Assembly (NCBI GenBank): GCA_029052265.1
Contig: JAIDJJ010000587.1
Span: forward strand, 1 to 9,913
Direction of reading: 5' to 3'
Length of the DNA stretch: 9,913 bases
Source of the DNA: Muribaculaceae bacterium
Lineage (GTDB): Bacteria > Bacteroidota > Bacteroidia > Bacteroidales > Muribaculaceae
This document shows positions 5,643-9,913 of the stretch, piece by piece (the stretch's first letter is position 1; each line of letters begins with the position of its first letter). Position numbers and translations under genes: made by a program. The notes under the pieces were generated by a model. The model had not been told where the DNA came from and did no database searches. It saw nothing but the letters and a program-made list of their open reading frames with translations.

Positions 5643-7307
5643 ATGCAAAATGACATGCGATCATGTCGCGATAACATTGGACTCCTGGTTGAGACCAGTT
5701 GGGAAGTGTGCAATAAAATAGGCGGTATATACACTGTCCTTTCCACAAAAGCCCGGGTTTTACAGGAAAAATATGGCGACAGATTAGTATTTGTGGGTCC
5801 TGATGTCTGGACTCCGGACAATCCTTCCCCATATTTCGTAGAACGGAAGACGCTTCTAAAGCAGGCTTCATCAAAACTCAAACTGCCATATGATATTTCC
5901 ATAAGGGTAGGCAGATGGAATATTCCGGGGTCTCCTATGGTTGTTTTGGTGAAATTTGAAGGTGTTTACGCCCATCTTAATGATATTTTCGGAAAGATGT
6001 GGGAGCTCTATGGAGTGGATTCCATGCATTCATATGGAGATTATAATGAGGGTTGTGCCTTTGCTGTAGCTTCAGCGATAGTGATGAAAGCGCTTTCTGA
6101 CCACCTTAAGGTGAGCGGCAATAATGTGACTGCGCATTTCAACGAGTGGACAACGGCTATGGGGCTTCTATATCTAAAAATGATTCTCCCGTCGGCTGCC
6201 ACACTTTTCACTACTCATGCAACCAGCATAGGAAGAAGTATATGTGGCAACGGGAAGCCGTTGTATGATTATTTCACCGGATACAACGGAGACCAGATGG
6301 CTCGGGAGCTTAACATGGAGGCAAAACATTCTCTTGAAAAGACCGCAGCACATCAGGCGGACTGTTTTACAGCTGTGAGCGACCTTACGGCAGATGAATG
6401 TGCCCAATTGCTTGACATCCGTCCGCAGGTGGTGACTCCAAACGGATTTGAACCCGATTTTGTCCCCGGAGGCAAACGATACAACGATTTAAGAAAATCA
6501 GGAAGGGAAAGGCTGCTTTCAATTGCAAAAGCCCTTAAGGGTCAAGAATATGATGATTCTACAGTTATAGTGGCGACTTCAGGAAGGAATGAATATCGCA
6601 ATAAGGGACTTGATCTTTTTCTTGATTCGCTCGTCAGCCTTGAAGGGATGAAGCCGGAAAAAAATGTTCTTGCCCTTGTCCTTGTGCCGGCATGGGTGAA
6701 AGGAACATCCCGTGAGCTTGTAGATTCGTTGAAGAAAGGAACTGCGTTGGGAGACGCTCCTGACTATATGACACATCGTCTCAATAATGAGGATTGTGAC
6801 AGTGTGGCATGTCGTATACGTAATCTTGAAAGCAGTGGTAAGCTGCAAGGGAAAGTGTCGGTAATATACGTACCTTGTTACCTTGACGGCAATGACGGTA
6901 TTGTCAATATAAACTATTATGACCTTCTTCCTGCGCTTGACATGACGGTGTTCCCATCCTATTATGAACCATGGGGCTATACCCCTCTCGAAAGTGTGGC
7001 GTTCTCGAAACCGACAGTGACGACCGACAAAAGCGGGTTTGGACAATGGGTGCTTTCTCATTTTGTCAATTCGATGTTGTCGTGTGGTGTGAAGGTTGTG
7101 GGAAGAACCGACTCCAATTATGGTGATGCCGCAAATGAAATAGGTCATCAATTGATGGAATATGCCCGGTTTAATGGAGAAGAGGTGGCGACCGCTTCCC
7201 GTGCAGCCCTCGCCACATCAGAGAAAGCAGATTGGAAATTTTTTATTTCCGAATATTATAAGGCATTCTCAGTCGCAGCACGCAACCGAGATGCACGTCA
7301 GAAATAA
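5643..7307 (+). CDS. GT3-family (eukaryote-type) glycogen synthase
   Basis: A 554-residue retaining glucosyltransferase that extends alpha-1,4-glucan from a nucleotide-glucose donor in the cytoplasm. Its motifs match animal and fungal glycogen synthase (GT3) rather than bacterial GlgA (GT5): ETSWEVCNKIGGIYTV (17-32), AHFNEWTTAMGL (164-175), FTTHATSIGR (189-198), VSDLTADE (245-252), TPNGFEPDF (265-273), SGRNEYRNKGLDLFL (313-327) and the catalytic PSYYEPWGYTPLES (438-451). Eukaryotic enzymes are about 700 residues; this one lacks their phosphorylated tails and the arginine cluster before the final DWK segment (530-532). GT3 enzymes generally use UDP-glucose, as reported for Prevotella bryantii, but the donor is not proved here. 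The phosphorylase gene follows after 26 nt, forming an operon. A Met at residue 5 is an alternative start. Confidence 0.93.
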   Translation: MQNDMRSCRDNIGLLVETSWEVCNKIGGIYTVLSTKARVLQEKYGDRLVFVGPDVWTPDNPSPYFVERKTLLKQASSKLKLPYDISIRVGRWNIPGSPMVVLVKFEGVYAHLNDIFGKMWELYGVDSMHSYGDYNEGCAFAVASAIVMKALSDHLKVSGNNVTAHFNEWTTAMGLLYLKMILPSAATLFTTHATSIGRSICGNGKPLYDYFTGYNGDQMARELNMEAKHSLEKTAAHQADCFTAVSDLTADECAQLLDIRPQVVTPNGFEPDFVPGGKRYNDLRKSGRERLLSIAKALKGQEYDDSTVIVATSGRNEYRNKGLDLFLDSLVSLEGMKPEKNVLALVLVPAWVKGTSRELVDSLKKGTALGDAPDYMTHRLNNEDCDSVACRIRNLESSGKLQGKVSVIYVPCYLDGNDGIVNINYYDLLPALDMTVFPSYYEPWGYTPLESVAFSKPTVTTDKSGFGQWVLSHFVNSMLSCGVKVVGRTDSNYGDAANEIGHQLMEYARFNGEEVATASRAALATSEKADWKFFISEYYKAFSVAARNRDARQK

Positions 7308-7333
7308 TTGAAAAACAGTAATATTATAGTGAT

Positions 7334-9901
7334 ATGAAACTTCAGGTTAGCAACACTAATGAGCCTGTATGGCGTAGCCTTACGGTTAGCGCACAGCTCC
7401 CAAAAGAACTGAAACCTCTTGAAGAGCTATCCAAAAACCTCTGGTGGGTATGGAATAGCGATGGTAAGAATCTGTTCCGTGAACTCGATCATGATTTATG
7501 GAGAAAAGTAGGGGAGAATCCCGTTATGCTTCTTCAGCAGATCAGTTCCAAACGTCTTGAAGAGGTGCTTGCAGACGAGCACATGATGGAGAAGATAAAT
7601 TCGACATATGCCGAATTTAAGGAATACATGAGCCAGCCAATGCGCAATGACATTCCGTCTGTGGCATATTTCTCGATGGAATATGGTTTGTGCAACTGTC
7701 TTAAGATTTATTCAGGCGGTCTTGGCGTGCTTGCAGGCGACTATATCAAGCAGGCTTCAGATAGCCGTGTTCCCATGACAGCTGTAGGCTTCCTTTACAG
7801 GTATGGATATTTCGCCCAATCTCTGTCAATGGACGGTCAGCAGATAGCTAATTATGAACCTCAGAATTTCGATCAGCTTCCTATTGAGGCAGTTTTGGGT
7901 GAAGACGGTCAGCCGATGATTCTTGAAGTTCCCTTCCCCGGAAGAATAATATATTGCCACGTATGGCGTGTCAATGTCGGACGTATGAATCTTTATCTTC
8001 TTGATACAGATTTCGACATGAACTCTGAATATGACCGTCCGATAACACATAAGCTTTACGGAGGTGACTGGGAGAACCGTATGAAGCAGGAATATCTTCT
8101 CGGTATCGGCGGTATGTATATGCTCAACCGTCTCGGTATCCATACTGATATTTATCATGCTAATGAGGGTCATGCCGCGCTTCTTAATCTTCAGCGTCTT
8201 GTGGATTATGTGCAGAAAGACGGACTTCCTTTCAATGTGGCTCTTGAAGTTGTAAGAGCCAGCTCTCTCTATACAGTCCACACTCCGGTTCCTGCCGGTC
8301 ATGACTATTTTGAGGAGAGTCTTCTCGGCAAATATCTGGGTGAGTATCCCGCAAAGCTTGGAATTTCCTGGAATGACCTTATCAATATGGGTCGCGAAAA
8401 TCCTGACACTCCGGAACGTTTCTCTATGAGTGTGTTCGCACTCAATACATGTCAGGAAGCCAATGGTGTAAGCTGGCTTCACGGAGAGGTCTCCAAAAAG
8501 ATGTTTGCAGGGGTCTGGAAAGGTTATGCGCCTGAAGAAAGCCATGTAAGTTATGTTACCAATGGCGTTCACATGCCTACATGGGCAGCATCAGAATGGA
8601 AATCATTCTATATGCAGAACCTTGGCGAAAAAATGTTTGAGGACCAGAGCAATCCTGAGGCATGGAAAGGTATTTTCAATGTTCCCGATGAGGAAATCTG
8701 GAACATGAGAATGACTCTCAAAAATAAATTCATCAACTTCGTAAAGAAGGATTTCAAAGAAAAATGGCTTAAGAACCAAGGTGATCCGGGCGCTGTTGTA
8801 AGCATTCTTGAGAAGATCAATCCCAATGCCCTGATTATCGGTTTCGCACGTCGTTTCGCTACATACAAGCGTGCTCATCTTCTTTTCACAGATCTTGACC
8901 GTCTTGCGAAAATCGTGAATAATGACAGGTATCCTGTACAGTTCATTTTCTCGGGTAAGGCTCACCCTGCAGACGGTGCTGGTCAAGGTCTCATTAAAAG
9001 GATTGTAGAGATTTCGAAGATGCCTCAATTCCTTGGGAAGATTATTTTCCTTGAAGACTACAACATGATTGTGGCAAAACGTCTTGTCAGTGGTGTGGAT
9101 ATCTGGCTTAATACGCCTACACGACCACTGGAGGCATCAGGCACATCAGGTGAGAAAGCCGAGATGAACGGTGTGCTTAATTTCTCTGTGCTTGACGGTT
9201 GGTGGTATGAAGGCTATAAGTTTGATGAGCTTGCCGGTTGGGCACTCACTGACAAACGCACATTTACCGACCAGGCTCAGCAGGACCGTCTTGATGCTGC
9301 GACAATCTATTCTATGCTTGAGAACGAGCTCGTGCCTCTGTATTTCAAGAAAAATTATAAAGGTTACAGTCCTGAATGGATCGACCGTATCAAGCGTTCG
9401 ATAGGAAATATCGCACCTCATTTCACAATGAAGCGTCAGCTTGATGACTATATCTTCCGTCTTTATGTGCCGGAGTCAAAACGTTCTGCTGAGCTCAAGA
9501 AGAACAATTTTGCTAAAGCCCGTGAAATTGTGGCATGGAAAGAGGAAGTCGCTTCCAAATGGAATCAGGTAGAAATTTTGAATGTGGAGGTAAAGGACGG
9601 CGTGGCAGGAAAAGGTGCTGCCCGTACCGGAAATCCGATCGATGTCAAATGTGTGATCGATACCAAGGGGCTTGGCGATTCAATAGGTGTTGAGGTAGTG
9701 AAATACAGAGATCATGACGGCACAAGCGAGTTTGCCGGCACCGAACAGCTTAATGTCGTAAACAAGGAGGGTAGTGTATATACTTACGAACTCAAGTCTC
9801 ATCTTGAGAATGCAGGCGTATTCCGCTATTCACTCAGAATGTATCCCAAAAATTCTGACTCGCCTCATCGTCAGGACTTCGCTTATACCCGTTGGTTCTG
9901 A
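7334..9901 (+). CDS. glgP: alpha-glucan (glycogen) phosphorylase, DUF3417 type
   Basis: An 855-residue GT35 enzyme that uses phosphate and pyridoxal phosphate to release glucose-1-phosphate from alpha-1,4-glucan. The N-terminus (about 15-130) is the DUF3417 domain of the long bacterial phosphorylase subfamily, including LSKNLWWVWN (32-41) and YFSMEYGL (112-119). Then come YSGGLGVLAGDYIKQASD (126-143), IYHANEGHAA (273-282), TVHTPVPAGHDYF (314-326), YVTNGVHMPTW (407-417), GFARRFATYKRA (503-514), GKAHPADGAGQG (541-552) and the PLP-lysine motif EASGTSGEKAEMNG (600-613), where K608 should carry the cofactor. Residues after about 745 form a beta-rich C-terminal domain. The ORF is complete and closes 12 nt before the window edge. 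Arginine codons are mostly CGT, unlike kup, suggesting high expression. It shares the operon with the synthase. Confidence 0.96.
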   Translation: MKLQVSNTNEPVWRSLTVSAQLPKELKPLEELSKNLWWVWNSDGKNLFRELDHDLWRKVGENPVMLLQQISSKRLEEVLADEHMMEKINSTYAEFKEYMSQPMRNDIPSVAYFSMEYGLCNCLKIYSGGLGVLAGDYIKQASDSRVPMTAVGFLYRYGYFAQSLSMDGQQIANYEPQNFDQLPIEAVLGEDGQPMILEVPFPGRIIYCHVWRVNVGRMNLYLLDTDFDMNSEYDRPITHKLYGGDWENRMKQEYLLGIGGMYMLNRLGIHTDIYHANEGHAALLNLQRLVDYVQKDGLPFNVALEVVRASSLYTVHTPVPAGHDYFEESLLGKYLGEYPAKLGISWNDLINMGRENPDTPERFSMSVFALNTCQEANGVSWLHGEVSKKMFAGVWKGYAPEESHVSYVTNGVHMPTWAASEWKSFYMQNLGEKMFEDQSNPEAWKGIFNVPDEEIWNMRMTLKNKFINFVKKDFKEKWLKNQGDPGAVVSILEKINPNALIIGFARRFATYKRAHLLFTDLDRLAKIVNNDRYPVQFIFSGKAHPADGAGQGLIKRIVEISKMPQFLGKIIFLEDYNMIVAKRLVSGVDIWLNTPTRPLEASGTSGEKAEMNGVLNFSVLDGWWYEGYKFDELAGWALTDKRTFTDQAQQDRLDAATIYSMLENELVPLYFKKNYKGYSPEWIDRIKRSIGNIAPHFTMKRQLDDYIFRLYVPESKRSAELKKNNFAKAREIVAWKEEVASKWNQVEILNVEVKDGVAGKGAARTGNPIDVKCVIDTKGLGDSIGVEVVKYRDHDGTSEFAGTEQLNVVNKEGSVYTYELKSHLENAGVFRYSLRMYPKNSDSPHRQDFAYTRWF

Positions 9902-9913
9902 CAAGTTAAATAT

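Noticed and set aside
7826..8572. 248-codon minus-strand frame within the phosphorylase gene
   Set aside because: It is antisense to conserved GT35 motifs; long antisense frames are expected from the biased codon use of glgP, and its translation resembles no family I know.

Overview
The window reads as ordinary chromosome from a member of the Bacteroidales (Bacteroidota). Three promoters fit the lineage-specific pattern, a TTG/TTTG box 19-20 nt upstream of TAnnTTTG, and the starts lack Shine-Dalgarno sequences. The protein families also fit: a DUF3127 protein, a eukaryote-type (GT3) glycogen synthase beside a long DUF3417-type alpha-glucan phosphorylase, and the Bacteroidota form of Kup. I cannot place it below order level with confidence.

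Layout. Positions 1-76 may hold the last codons of an upstream gene, followed by an intrinsic terminator (90-136). A secreted DUF3108 protein (295-1062, +) converges on a minus-strand pair, rsmG then a metallo-beta-lactamase-fold hydrolase (2439 down to 1153). A GC-rich terminator at 1081-1128 separates the two. rsmG has its own promoter at 2457-2487, and kup (2622-4562, +) runs divergently from it. After a 323-nt AT-rich gap with a promoter near its end comes a small OB-fold DUF3127 protein with an SSB-like acidic tail (4886-5308). A 334-nt gap then carries three hairpins in a row, a consensus promoter and a structured leader. It ends at a two-gene glycogen operon: GT3 glycogen synthase (5643-7307) and glycogen phosphorylase (7334-9901).

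How the genes work together. The synthase elongates alpha-1,4-glucan and the phosphorylase releases glucose-1-phosphate from it, so the last two genes co-express storage polymer build-up and breakdown. No branching, debranching or nucleotide-sugar enzyme is present here. The other genes are housekeeping: 16S rRNA G527 methylation, potassium uptake, thioester/metal hydrolase chemistry and a probable DNA-associated OB protein. I see no mobile element, CRISPR array, tRNA, rRNA or defence system. The most interesting points are the SSB-like tail on the DUF3127 protein, the mutually exclusive pairings in the glycogen leader, the 21-bp perfect hairpin with no U-tract, and the lack of the arginine-rich regulatory helix in the eukaryote-type synthase.
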